Positions 1 through 7,532 of a stretch of DNA of 13,703 bases are shown here, piece after piece. Position 1 is the first letter of the stretch. Each line of letters starts with the position of its first letter. The stretch is from CAZFLY01 sp964519995 (lineage in GTDB: Bacteria; Planctomycetota; Phycisphaerae; Sedimentisphaerales; Anaerobacaceae), in contig CAZFLY010000063.1 of assembly GCA_964519995.1 (NCBI GenBank), forward strand, positions 1 to 13,703, given 5' to 3'. The notes beneath the pieces were generated by a model. It was not told where the DNA came from, did not search any database, and worked only from the letters and a program-made list of their open reading frames with translations. Position numbers and translations under genes: made by a program.

Positions 1-99
1 TCGAGGCATTAGCTCACGCTGCGTAACTAACTGTCAAAAGTGCGAAAGCTAACATGGTGTTAAGGCGTTTTTAAGGTAAATGTGTTAGTACAGATTGTA

Positions 100-128
100 T
101 TGCAGCGATGGTCTGATTCAGGTAGAAT
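100..128 (+). promoter_or_regulatory. Possible sigma-70 type promoter for tRNA-Pro
   Basis: A TTGCAG element (100-105) and a TAGAAT element (123-128) are separated by exactly 17 bases. The -10 matches consensus at 5 of 6 positions and the -35 at only 3 of 6. Transcription would begin about 25 bases before the tRNA. The spacing and position are suggestive, but chance cannot be excluded in AT-rich DNA. Confidence 0.3.
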
Positions 129-159
129 TACTGAATTAGTCTGGGTCGCACGAAGACTT

Positions 160-234
160 CGGGGTGTAGCTCAGCTTGGCTAGAGCGCCTGCTTTGGGAG
201 CAGGAGGCCGTAGGTTCGAATCCTATCACCCCGA
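160..234 (+). tRNA. tRNA-Pro (anticodon TGG)
   Basis: A full cloverleaf can be folded by eye. The acceptor stem is CGGGGTG (160-166) with CACCCCG (227-233), and the discriminator base is A234. The D stem is GCTC/GAGC (169-172/183-186). The anticodon stem CCTGC/GCAGG (188-192/200-204) closes the loop TTTGGGA, which places anticodon TGG at 195-197 and so reads CCN proline codons, CCA best. The T arm GTAGG/CCTAT (one G-U pair) closes TTCGAAT. The C1-G72 pair with A73 fits bacterial tRNA-Pro. The 3' CCA is not encoded, so a CCA-adding enzyme must supply it. Confidence 0.96.
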
Positions 235-471
235 TTTGTCCTTAGATTGTAAGGTGTGCCGGTACATAAATACGCAAATGCTTTAATGCAGCAAGCCTTT
301 TGCCCTTTACGCTTTAGTCATTGCTTTCACTTTGCAGGACGTGATCTGAGCATACTTCGGGCATAGCTACTTGCGAAAATACTGTGATCCGAGTAATGTG
401 TATCGATGAGACCCACTTGCAGCTTGGGCATTTGGCTCTCAATCTCGTGGGCGAACAAAAGGAAGTAAGAA

Positions 472-1935
472 ATGCGAATTCTGTTAGTCCAGCCGGACTA
501 TAATCCCAGAGCGGTCGGTTACCGCCTGTTAGCCATGCCGGAACCGCTGGCGCTCGAGCTTGTGGCAGCCATGGTTCCTGAGCAAGATGTCCACATCCTT
601 GACCTGCGTGTCGATCCCCATTTCGACGAGGCGATGATGAGCTTTAAGCCGGACTTGGTCGCCGTCACAGCCCTTACGACGGAAGTATACGTCGCTCAGG
701 AAATCCTACAAAAGGCTAAACAACACCGGCCTAATGTATTCACAGCAGTCGGCGGCCACCACGCGACATTGCTGCCCGAGGATTTCCAGTTGCCATATGT
801 AGATGCGATTTGTCTAGGTGAAGGCGAATTTGTGTTCGGACGGCTGGTTGAGACCCTCGAAACCAAGCGCGACCTCTGTGGCGTGCCTAATCTTATCTGG
901 CGGGACACAAATGACCAATTCGTCTGTAACGGTCGCGATGTGCCTAAGACCGGCGGCGAGTCCATTCCTCATCCCAGGCGGGACCTTGTAGCCAAGAACC
1001 GCGATGCGTACTCGTGGCTATACGAGAGGCCCGATACCTCAATCGCTACGGGACGGGGATGCCCCTATCGATGCAATTTCTGCAGCGTCTGGCAGTTCTA
1101 TCATGGCACGATCCGGCAAATGAGCGTTGAGTACGTACTCGAAGAGATCCAGGCAGTCGAGACCGGATATGTTACGTTCGTAGACGACAACTTCTTGAGC
1201 AATCCGCGCCGCGAGAGCGAAATCGCCGAGCGTATCAAGGCCGAGGGACTACAACTACATTTTGGAATGGAATGCCGTACCGATTCCATCGTGCGTCATC
1301 CGGAACTGATTGAGAAGTGGGCTAACATCGGGCTCAAGCATGTATTACTGGGACTCGAGAGTGCATCGGATGAGATGCTTGTCAGCATCAATAAACACAA
1401 TACAGTACAGACCAACAACGAGGCCATCCACATACTTCAGGCCAACGGCGTGATGATCTGGGGTGCATTCATCATCGAGCCGAACTGGACCGTTGAACAG
1501 TTCAAGGCACTACAGGAATATGTTTATGACAAGAAAATCTCCCATACCCAGTTCACTGTACTGACGCCTTTGCCTGGTACACAACTCTACCATGAGAAAC
1601 GCGCCGAGTTGCTCACCAATGATTACACTTGTTTCGATGCGCTCCATGCTGTGGTGCCCACCCGCTTGCCGCGTGAGCAGTTCTATCAACACTTGGCATC
1701 ACTCTATCTCAAGCTCAACACTGAGCCGATCTATGAGTATGTGCGCCAGGGTCGGTTGACGATGGATCAGGTCCGGTTCGGGCACCGCATCCTCAAACAG
1801 CTCGGCCGCTGGGAGGCTTATCTGGAAGGCGATCCGGTGCTGGGCCGCCGTTCGGGAAAAATGGGTCTGGAACCTAAGGTAATTTCCACACAAGGAACAA
1901 CCCGCCGCCAACCCGAATCAAAGACAAAATTGTAG
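472..1935 (+). CDS. B12-binding radical SAM protein, HpnR-like (hopanoid C-3 methylase family)
   Basis: This 487-residue protein begins with a Rossmann-like cobalamin-binding region (about 1-140; MRILLVQP strand, VGGHHATLLPE). A radical SAM domain (about 185-400) follows, with the 4Fe-4S motif C197-x3-C201-x2-C204 (GRGCPYRCNFC). The run SVWQFYHGTIRQMS, then FVDDNF, MECRTDSIVRHPEL and TQFTVLTPLPGTQLY, closely resembles my recollection of HpnR, which methylates C-3 of hopanoids using SAM and methylcobalamin. The classical base-off DxHxxG motif is not visible in the first loop of the B12 domain. The start is supported by AAGGAAG (459-465), with 6 bases between GGAAG and ATG. No other hopanoid gene is in the window, so the substrate is not established; related enzymes act on other lipids or tetrapyrroles. 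The radical SAM/B12 class is near certain and HpnR itself is moderately likely. Confidence 0.88.
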   Translation: MRILLVQPDYNPRAVGYRLLAMPEPLALELVAAMVPEQDVHILDLRVDPHFDEAMMSFKPDLVAVTALTTEVYVAQEILQKAKQHRPNVFTAVGGHHATLLPEDFQLPYVDAICLGEGEFVFGRLVETLETKRDLCGVPNLIWRDTNDQFVCNGRDVPKTGGESIPHPRRDLVAKNRDAYSWLYERPDTSIATGRGCPYRCNFCSVWQFYHGTIRQMSVEYVLEEIQAVETGYVTFVDDNFLSNPRRESEIAERIKAEGLQLHFGMECRTDSIVRHPELIEKWANIGLKHVLLGLESASDEMLVSINKHNTVQTNNEAIHILQANGVMIWGAFIIEPNWTVEQFKALQEYVYDKKISHTQFTVLTPLPGTQLYHEKRAELLTNDYTCFDALHAVVPTRLPREQFYQHLASLYLKLNTEPIYEYVRQGRLTMDQVRFGHRILKQLGRWEAYLEGDPVLGRRSGKMGLEPKVISTQGTTRRQPESKTKL

Positions 1936-1994
1936 ACGTTTAAGAAGTGCGAATTGCATTCAATTCAAAACCGGTTCGTGATTCCGTTAAAAAG

Positions 1995-4187
1995 TCATGT
2001 AGTGGAGTTGCTAAGGGCCGGATCATTAACAAATAATTCCTCCGCCGTTTGATCGAACTGTTTTCGTGATTGTAGCAGTTCCTCAACTGTCAACTTCTCA
2101 AGTGGCCTGTTTAACTCGCCAGCAACTTTTTCCACCCATGAGAGCAAACCTTTGACAGCCTCAGCGTCAAACTCGTAGCCTGATGAATCTGCCAAGATTT
2201 TCATCACCTCGATAACCGATCGCGAATCGCGATATGAGCGACTTGAGGTCAGCGCATCAAACGCATCAGCCACAGCCATTATGCGGGCACCCATTGGGAT
2301 TGAAGTTCCCGACAGACCATCGGGATAACCTTGGCCGTTCCATTTTTCGTGGTGGTGCCGGACTATAGCTACTTCCTTTTCAAGAAAGCTCATCTTGCTC
2401 AGAATGCGCACTGCGATGATAGGATGCTCCTCAATAATTTTTCGTTCGCGTGCCGTGAGGTTCTCAGGCTTGGAAATAATCGCATCGGGCACACCAATTT
2501 TTCCAATGTCGTGAATCATCGCCGCTCGGCGAATGACCTCTGTTTGTCTGGGGCCTACGTTCATCGTCTCTGCGATACCAACGGCATAGTGCATGACGTT
2601 TTCCGAGTGCTTCTTGGCGTAAGCGTCCTTGGCCTCAAGTGCCTGAACAAGTCCCCATATACTCGCCATAAACATTTTTTCGGCCTTTTCCGATAGGCCC
2701 GTAATGCGTCTCTGGAGCCTTTTGATTTTTTCGATTTCGATATCACCTGCACTAAGAAGTTTAGACATGTCTTTGTTCCAGACCTTAACGCAGTTTCGGC
2801 CGCCGTTCTTTGCTTCGTACAGAGCAAGGTCTGCCCGGCGCATCACCTCGCTGGCAGAATCTTTGCGGTCGGGCATGCTCTGCGCGACACCACAGCTAAT
2901 TGACATCAGCATATTCTCGCCAAGTTTTATCCGATGAACCTCGGACCGCAGTCTTTCCAGCAATACGAGAGCATCCTCAGCTTCGGTCTCAGGCATCAGC
3001 ACCACAAACTCATCACCACCATAACGTGCAATCACATCGGGTGCTCTCTTTTGGTCTCTCATACAATCGGCAAGTTGTTTCAATGCACTATCACCCGTGG
3101 CATGACCGAGCAAATCATTTGTTGTTTTGAAGTTGTCAAGATCAATAATCGCCACAGCGAAGCAGTGGTTATAGCGCTGGGCGCGGATGCATTCGGCTTC
3201 GAGCTTATCTTCGAGAAGTTTGCGTGAACCTACACCCGTCAGCGTATCTGTCAGTGACGTTAGTCTTGCATCCTGATAAAGCTTTGCATTTGTCAAGTGT
3301 GAGTTAAGAATTTCTCGGGCGAGCTTTGCCTTATAGCTGGTCAATTCTCTGTTGCCGGCGCTTGTGGCGGCTAATCCACACATACACAAATAACCCAATA
3401 ATTGTTTGCTTCCGCCAGGCGCAACATCCCTTAAACCACAAACCTTAAGCGGTATGACGAGCCGGGGTGACTGCGCACCACGATCTACACAACTATCAGG
3501 AACGCTGTCATAGCAGAATCCATCTTTGTCAGCAGATGTGCCCATTTCTTCGAGACGCATTAGTTTTTCTTTTAGACACAGGCAATTGTTACAGCTAACA
3601 AGTACAGGGCCTTGATTATCGGACTTCGGCGAGCCCTTTGGCAGTGAGCTTAGGGCCGAACTGCTCATTCGAGCAGAATCGTCACTGTGGAAACACAACA
3701 CACATCTATCAGCCTGAAAAAGCTTTGGCACCTCTCTGGTCACAATATTAGCCACCTCGTTCAAGTCGATGCTTTTGAGGCAGTTGGAAAGCATCGCAAC
3801 TTCCTGCGCTGCGGTGCGGTCTTCGAGCAATTGCTGTCCCATAAGATCACGCACAGAGAGTATTCCAACAACAGTTTCGTTATCAACAATAGGCAGATGA
3901 CGGATTCGGTTGGCAGCCATTATCTCTCGGGCTTTGCTTGTGGGAGTACCCGGCGAGCACGAGACAATCTGAGCGGTCATAACTTCCGCAACAGTAGTCG
4001 TACCTGGGTCCTTGCAGGAGCATGCAACCTGATTGGCAATATCGCGCTCGGTTATCAGCCCAATGAACCGGCCGTTATCATCGTTTACAACAAGACAACC
4101 AATCTTATGGGTCTGCATGTTAATTGCTGCGGCTTTAACCGTGGCATTCCGATTGATACTTATTATTTCAGTGGGCTTACCCGCCAT
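1995..4187 (-). CDS. c-di-GMP signalling protein: CBS pair, Cys-rich GAF-like region, GGDEF and HD-GYP
   Basis: The 730-residue soluble protein carries two CBS domains (about 5-120; GLITERDI and VGILSVRDLM), which in other proteins bind adenine nucleotides. A GAF-like region follows (about 130-300) with 11 cysteines. A GGDEF diguanylate cyclase domain spans about 305-470, with intact GGDEF at 390-394 and the product-inhibition site RAPD at 381-384, five residues upstream. An HD-GYP phosphodiesterase domain spans about 505-690, with HDIGK at 559-563, HHH at 611-613 and GQGYP at 618-622. By motif both opposing activities look competent: synthesis from GTP and hydrolysis of c-di-GMP. No membrane segment is seen. 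Upstream, GGAG (4199-4202) is 11 bases from the ATG, and a two-codon ATG-AAA-TAA lies directly before the start. It is convergent with the radical SAM gene (59-base gap) and divergent from the sigma factor. Confidence 0.93.
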   Translation of the reverse strand: MAGKPTEIISINRNATVKAAAINMQTHKIGCLVVNDDNGRFIGLITERDIANQVACSCKDPGTTTVAEVMTAQIVSCSPGTPTSKAREIMAANRIRHLPIVDNETVVGILSVRDLMGQQLLEDRTAAQEVAMLSNCLKSIDLNEVANIVTREVPKLFQADRCVLCFHSDDSARMSSSALSSLPKGSPKSDNQGPVLVSCNNCLCLKEKLMRLEEMGTSADKDGFCYDSVPDSCVDRGAQSPRLVIPLKVCGLRDVAPGGSKQLLGYLCMCGLAATSAGNRELTSYKAKLAREILNSHLTNAKLYQDARLTSLTDTLTGVGSRKLLEDKLEAECIRAQRYNHCFAVAIIDLDNFKTTNDLLGHATGDSALKQLADCMRDQKRAPDVIARYGGDEFVVLMPETEAEDALVLLERLRSEVHRIKLGENMLMSISCGVAQSMPDRKDSASEVMRRADLALYEAKNGGRNCVKVWNKDMSKLLSAGDIEIEKIKRLQRRITGLSEKAEKMFMASIWGLVQALEAKDAYAKKHSENVMHYAVGIAETMNVGPRQTEVIRRAAMIHDIGKIGVPDAIISKPENLTARERKIIEEHPIIAVRILSKMSFLEKEVAIVRHHHEKWNGQGYPDGLSGTSIPMGARIMAVADAFDALTSSRSYRDSRSVIEVMKILADSSGYEFDAEAVKGLLSWVEKVAGELNRPLEKLTVEELLQSRKQFDQTAEELFVNDPALSNSTT

Positions 4188-4443
4188 TTATTTCATTTCT
4201 CCAGAATTTAGGATATAGAATTCTGATTCCTGTTTACTGTCTCCTCGGCTCAAAATGTATCGGCCTTAACCTAAGCAAACTTTAGCGGGCTAAACTGATA
4301 AAGACGGCTGGTTTTTAATGTTATGAACGCAAGATAGGTATTATGGAGTCAAAGTCAGAAAAAGCCGAAATTACACAATGAGAGGCATTCTAAATGTTAT
4401 TATTTACGAAAATAGCGTTATATTTATCGTTTTTGCGGGCACT

Positions 4444-4449
4444 TATAAT
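4444..4449 (+). promoter_or_regulatory. Candidate -10 element of the sigma factor gene
   Basis: A perfect TATAAT sits 23 bases before the ATG at 4473. At normal spacing the transcript would start near 4456, leaving a leader of only about 17 bases. No convincing -35 hexamer lies 17 bases upstream. The surrounding DNA is very AT-rich, which raises the chance of a false match. Confidence 0.3.
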
Positions 4450-4472
4450 TGGAATGTTAAATATAGCTCTTT

Positions 4473-6371
4473 ATGGGTGAGCAATTGAACTACATAGACC
4501 TAGTCAGACGAGCCCGGCTCGGCGACAAGCATTGTCTGAATCAGCTTGCTGAGCCGGCGAGAGAACGCCTGCGTGTGTACGTCTATCGCCTGACGCAGAA
4601 CCACGACCTGACACAGGAAATCGTGCAGGAGACTATGTTAGAGATGTGTAAGATACTGGGCAAACTCAAAAAAGCCGACCGATTCTGGCCTTGGCTATAT
4701 GGAATAGCAATCAACAAACTACACCGTCACCAAAGGACCGAACACACAAGAAAAAGGGCAAATATCTCTGCGGTGAAAAATGCCAACACCAGTAGAGAAA
4801 GACAGGATAGTTTGGAGAACCTGGTAGGCAAGGAACTAAAACAAATAATCTCTGCTGCGATGCAGAAGCTCAAAACAAGACATAAAGCTGTACTTGTGAT
4901 GCGCTGTTATGACGGAATGTCGTATGCACAGATTGCTGAAGCTATGGGCTGTAGCGAATTTGGTATACGAATGCTTTTTCTGCGAGCAAAGAAGTCCTTG
5001 CAGAAAGAACTATCCCGAAACGGATTTGGAAAAGGTGCGCTTTTGACAGCGCTGGTTTTATTTGGAAAGATAACTGCCCCGAGTGAAGCGGCAGCGGCGC
5101 AGGTTACGGTGACAGCCGCCGCAACAAAGGTTGGCGCTCTCGCAACTTTGGTAAGCCTGGCGACAAGTAAGACTGCAATCATCTCTCTTACAACAGCAGG
5201 AGTAATAACAGCTGGCACAGTTGCCACGACATCTTCGATTCTTCATAAAGATCAAACTGAAGTAATCCCCAAACAAATTGGAAGTTCACAGATTGTTAGT
5301 CCCCTTGGCCAGTTGGCCAACGGAGGCGAAGAGTATTGGTATTACTTTCCCGATGGACCGAGTGGGCCAATGATGATGCGTGCTAAGTCCGGTGAGGCCT
5401 GCGATAAGTCAGCCTGGCAATTATTACAAAATGACAGAGCGAACTACTATTACAACGGCGATACGATTTGCATTAACAATCACAGAATGTGGACCAGCGA
5501 CCTCAGCGTATTCAGGATGCCGACAGACACCTTATCACTGAGCGAGTTTCTCACACATGTAGAAGGCCAAACCACGCAGATGAACCACATTTCCGCTTCA
5601 GGTAGAGGTTTGCTGGTAATAGCCATTCATAATAAAGACCAGAGCAGCCCCCACCTTTTTGCTTCGCAAAATCGAAGCAGTGGGGGTCCGTGGGCAATTC
5701 GGCACTACAATGTGCTGGACGAAGACTATTTTCAATCCGACTGGCCAACGGGCGTCAGAATCACCGATAACCGCGATGCAATGCACAAACGCGGCTGGAC
5801 GTATTTCAGAGTGACCGGCCAAGTCAATGGAGCTAATGTCACAGGAAGCGGTAGGTTGCCCTTTGTTTATGCGACGAGCAGACAGCACAGTCAGTGGTTG
5901 AATCTCCAGGTGGGAATGGATTTCACCATCACAGATACATCGGTTGGAGCGAGTATATGCTCGGCACGAGGAAAGTTGCTTGCAGGTCACAAAGCAGGCA
6001 CCTTCTTCAAAGGTCTACCCCGGCCTTGGATGGGATTACACACAATCGATACGATCCGGAGAGATGCCGCGGAAAAGAAAGTCTGGTTCGAGACTAAGCA
6101 TACAGCACACAATGGCAAGGTCGAGCTTGACCTCAGCTACGAGCAAGTGCTGCTCAAGTACAAAATTGATATGGAGACCGACGTCATTGACGAAATGATA
6201 CTTTTCGTTGGAGACAACGAGATTGGATATTTGAAGTTCTCTTACCTACAGGAGGTTGGCAATGTTGGCGGCGATTTCACAGAGCCAAGAATCCAAAGCA
6301 ACCGCCAGCAACAAAAAGATGAGGGGCTGCTGTGGCTCGTGAAATTGGCAGAAGGATCGCTTGGCAAGTAG
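4473..6371 (+). CDS. ECF-type sigma-70 factor fused to a membrane segment and a large C-terminal domain
   Basis: Residues about 10-90 form sigma region 2 (QEIVQETMLEMCK, FWPWLYGIAINKLHRH), and 120-182 form region 4 with a helix-turn-helix (GMSYAQIAEAMGCSEFGIRMLFLRAK). An ordinary ECF sigma factor would end near 185. Here an Ala/Thr/Val-rich stretch (about 187-257) follows that could hold one or two membrane helices, then about 350 residues ending at 632. This C-terminal part is rich in Trp and Tyr (YWYYFPDG, RGWTYFRVTGQ, RPWMGLHTID) and looks like a beta-rich folded domain that I cannot name. From memory, similar fusions occur in planctomycetes. The ATG is forced by an upstream in-frame stop (4464-4466), and no Shine-Dalgarno precedes it. 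The fused domain may sense an envelope signal, but its side of the membrane depends on the helix count. Confidence 0.88.
   Translation: MGEQLNYIDLVRRARLGDKHCLNQLAEPARERLRVYVYRLTQNHDLTQEIVQETMLEMCKILGKLKKADRFWPWLYGIAINKLHRHQRTEHTRKRANISAVKNANTSRERQDSLENLVGKELKQIISAAMQKLKTRHKAVLVMRCYDGMSYAQIAEAMGCSEFGIRMLFLRAKKSLQKELSRNGFGKGALLTALVLFGKITAPSEAAAAQVTVTAAATKVGALATLVSLATSKTAIISLTTAGVITAGTVATTSSILHKDQTEVIPKQIGSSQIVSPLGQLANGGEEYWYYFPDGPSGPMMMRAKSGEACDKSAWQLLQNDRANYYYNGDTICINNHRMWTSDLSVFRMPTDTLSLSEFLTHVEGQTTQMNHISASGRGLLVIAIHNKDQSSPHLFASQNRSSGGPWAIRHYNVLDEDYFQSDWPTGVRITDNRDAMHKRGWTYFRVTGQVNGANVTGSGRLPFVYATSRQHSQWLNLQVGMDFTITDTSVGASICSARGKLLAGHKAGTFFKGLPRPWMGLHTIDTIRRDAAEKKVWFETKHTAHNGKVELDLSYEQVLLKYKIDMETDVIDEMILFVGDNEIGYLKFSYLQEVGNVGGDFTEPRIQSNRQQQKDEGLLWLVKLAEGSLGK
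5648..5686 (+). other. Strong intragenic hairpin
   Basis: CCCCCAC (5648-5654) pairs with GTGGGGG (5680-5686), and TGCTTCG (5660-5666) pairs with CGAAGCA (5673-5679). This gives 14 base pairs with one 5-base bulge (CTTTT) and a 6-base loop. It lies inside the C-terminal domain of the sigma fusion, around residues 392-405. The pairing is directly visible; any function is unknown. Confidence 0.7.
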
Positions 6372-6380
6372 GCAACAGAG

Positions 6381-6409
6381 CTAAAAATTTTCAGGGTGTA
6401 AAATTTTAG
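6381..6409 (+). terminator. AT-rich inverted repeat after the sigma factor gene
   Basis: CTAAAAATTTT (6381-6391) and AAAATTTTAG (6400-6409) are near-perfect inverted arms around an 8-base loop, starting ten bases after the stop codon, with TTTTAG shortly after. All but one of the pairs are A-T, so the stem is weak. It may be a poor terminator or only AT-rich background. Confidence 0.22.
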
Positions 6410-6490
6410 TTTTAGACAATATCGAGCTTAAATTTATCCGCGGGTAGAAAGTCGTTTAGTTAAGGATATTTTCAAGAAGTATATATGTAA

Positions 6491-6498
6491 GGGAGGTG
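6491..6498 (+). promoter_or_regulatory. Strong ribosome binding site for the 310-residue exported protein
   Basis: GGGAGGTG is close to the full anti-Shine-Dalgarno complement and lies 6 bases (counted from GGAGG) before the ATG at 6503. It is the best site in the window and fixes this start. The flanking genes at 4473 and 7571 have weak or no sites. Confidence 0.8.
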
Positions 6499-6502
6499 TA
6501 CT

Positions 6503-7435
6503 ATGTCCAGAAGAACTGTAGTAATTAGCTCTCTGGTGGTTTGCCTTGTGTTGGCTTCTATATGCAGTGGTATGCTCGCTCGGGTTCAGCGTCGCGTCGA
6601 GCCGATCCCGATACGGCCTGTGCCCCGTATGAATTATGTGATGGCGTCACCACGTGCATGTTTGATAGGACCTCCAGAGTGGAGCATCGATATATGCTTT
6701 TGGTGGCCGACAGGAGATGCAGAGAATTTCCCCCGCGCAAACGGCGCGATCCGTGTTCCGGTCGGAGCCAAAGTAGTATTCTGTCTCAGCCGGGAAATTG
6801 AAGGCGTTTGGTATGAAGACTCTTACGGCTGCCTGGGCACTTCACTTGTACTTCAGTGGTGTCGGGCGTGCAAGTATATCGATGATGTTTGCCCAGAGTG
6901 TGAGCCGTTAGCTAATACCGACGAATTGACAGCCGACAACGCAACCGTTTGTCCATGGGTAACCATCGGCAGGGACGGCGCGAAAGATACGCGCAAAGGC
7001 CCAAGCATAGGCAGAGCTAAAGTTGGCGTGCCCGTGCGTTTTAGAAGGCCTGGTTTCTACTACCTGCGTGGTATTATCACCACTTATGCAAGGCCCGGAT
7101 ATACTCTGCCATTGGAGCCGTGGTATGACTGTCTCGTAGGTGCGGATGACCCCGATGCGGTATTACCACCTATACCGACTGCGGTCGATAGGGACATCGT
7201 TTATGTCAGGGTACGTGTTGTGGACCTAACAATAACAGATGTCGAACCCAAAGAAGGGTCGGTTCCATGTCCCGATGCCGTGGTTATCAAGCCAATACCT
7301 AATGATACCGATCTCGACGACGAAGAACAACCCGGCGTTGAGTTGGATGGCGACACGATAATTAATCTGATCGAGCCGGAGACTCCAATTGAAAGCTGGA
7401 GCGATGAGGTCGAACTCCCACTTGGCGAACAGTAA
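6503..7435 (+). CDS. Exported Cys-rich protein of unknown function
   Basis: I do not recognise this 310-residue protein. It starts with MSRR and a hydrophobic stretch (about 5-26), a signal peptide or signal anchor. Cys21 is preceded by Ile, so it is not a normal lipobox. The mature part holds C120-x2-C123-x6-C130-x2-C133, plus Cys at 53, 65, 94, 110, 150, 210 and 256, suggesting disulphides or a bound metal. Sections such as VGVPVRFRRPGFYYLRGII and DIVYVRVRVVDLTITDVEP read like strands of an Ig-like or beta-sandwich fold. The last 60 residues are acidic (NDTDLDDEEQPG). It lies 131 bases after the sigma fusion and 135 before the beta-helix gene, on the same strand. A structural or partner protein at the cell surface is possible, but no enzyme motif is visible. 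Confidence 0.82.
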   Translation: MSRRTVVISSLVVCLVLASICSGMLARVQRRVEPIPIRPVPRMNYVMASPRACLIGPPEWSIDICFWWPTGDAENFPRANGAIRVPVGAKVVFCLSREIEGVWYEDSYGCLGTSLVLQWCRACKYIDDVCPECEPLANTDELTADNATVCPWVTIGRDGAKDTRKGPSIGRAKVGVPVRFRRPGFYYLRGIITTYARPGYTLPLEPWYDCLVGADDPDAVLPPIPTAVDRDIVYVRVRVVDLTITDVEPKEGSVPCPDAVVIKPIPNDTDLDDEEQPGVELDGDTIINLIEPETPIESWSDEVELPLGEQ

Positions 7436-7479
7436 TGCAATGAGTCCTAGGGCCCAAGGTCCGAAGGCAATATGGCTGC

Positions 7480-7532
7480 AGGGGCTGGTACAGTTAAAAG
7501 GTTGGGGGAAAGGATTTGTACCAGCCCTTTTT
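7480..7532 (+). terminator. Hairpin with T-run between the exported protein and the beta-helix gene
   Basis: GGGCTGGTACA (7482-7492) is perfectly complementary to TGTACCAGCCC (7517-7527), and one G-U and one A-U pair extend the stem to 13. TTTTT (7528-7532) follows directly. The loop is 24 bases, long for a simple terminator. A competing hairpin can form from AGCCC (7523-7527) and GGGCT (7533-7537), so the element could also act as an attenuator for the downstream gene. Confidence 0.5.

Noticed and set aside
1..159. Search for a second tRNA or the end of a gene before tRNA-Pro.
   Set aside because: No cloverleaf and no open frame of useful length was found here; only the weak promoter candidate at 100-128 was kept.
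371..399. TTGCGA and TAATGT with 17-base spacing upstream of the radical SAM gene.
   Set aside because: The -10 matches only half of consensus; not good enough to list as a promoter. The rest of 235-471 shows nothing clear.
1951..1966. GAATTG/CAATTC inverted repeat between the two convergent genes at 1935 and 1995.
   Set aside because: Six AT-rich pairs without a T-run on either strand; too weak to call a terminator.
3687..4211. A 174-codon open frame on the + strand opposite the CBS/GGDEF/HD-GYP gene.
   Set aside because: The minus-strand gene has intact family motifs across this stretch; the + strand product does not resemble a protein family and has no ribosome site.
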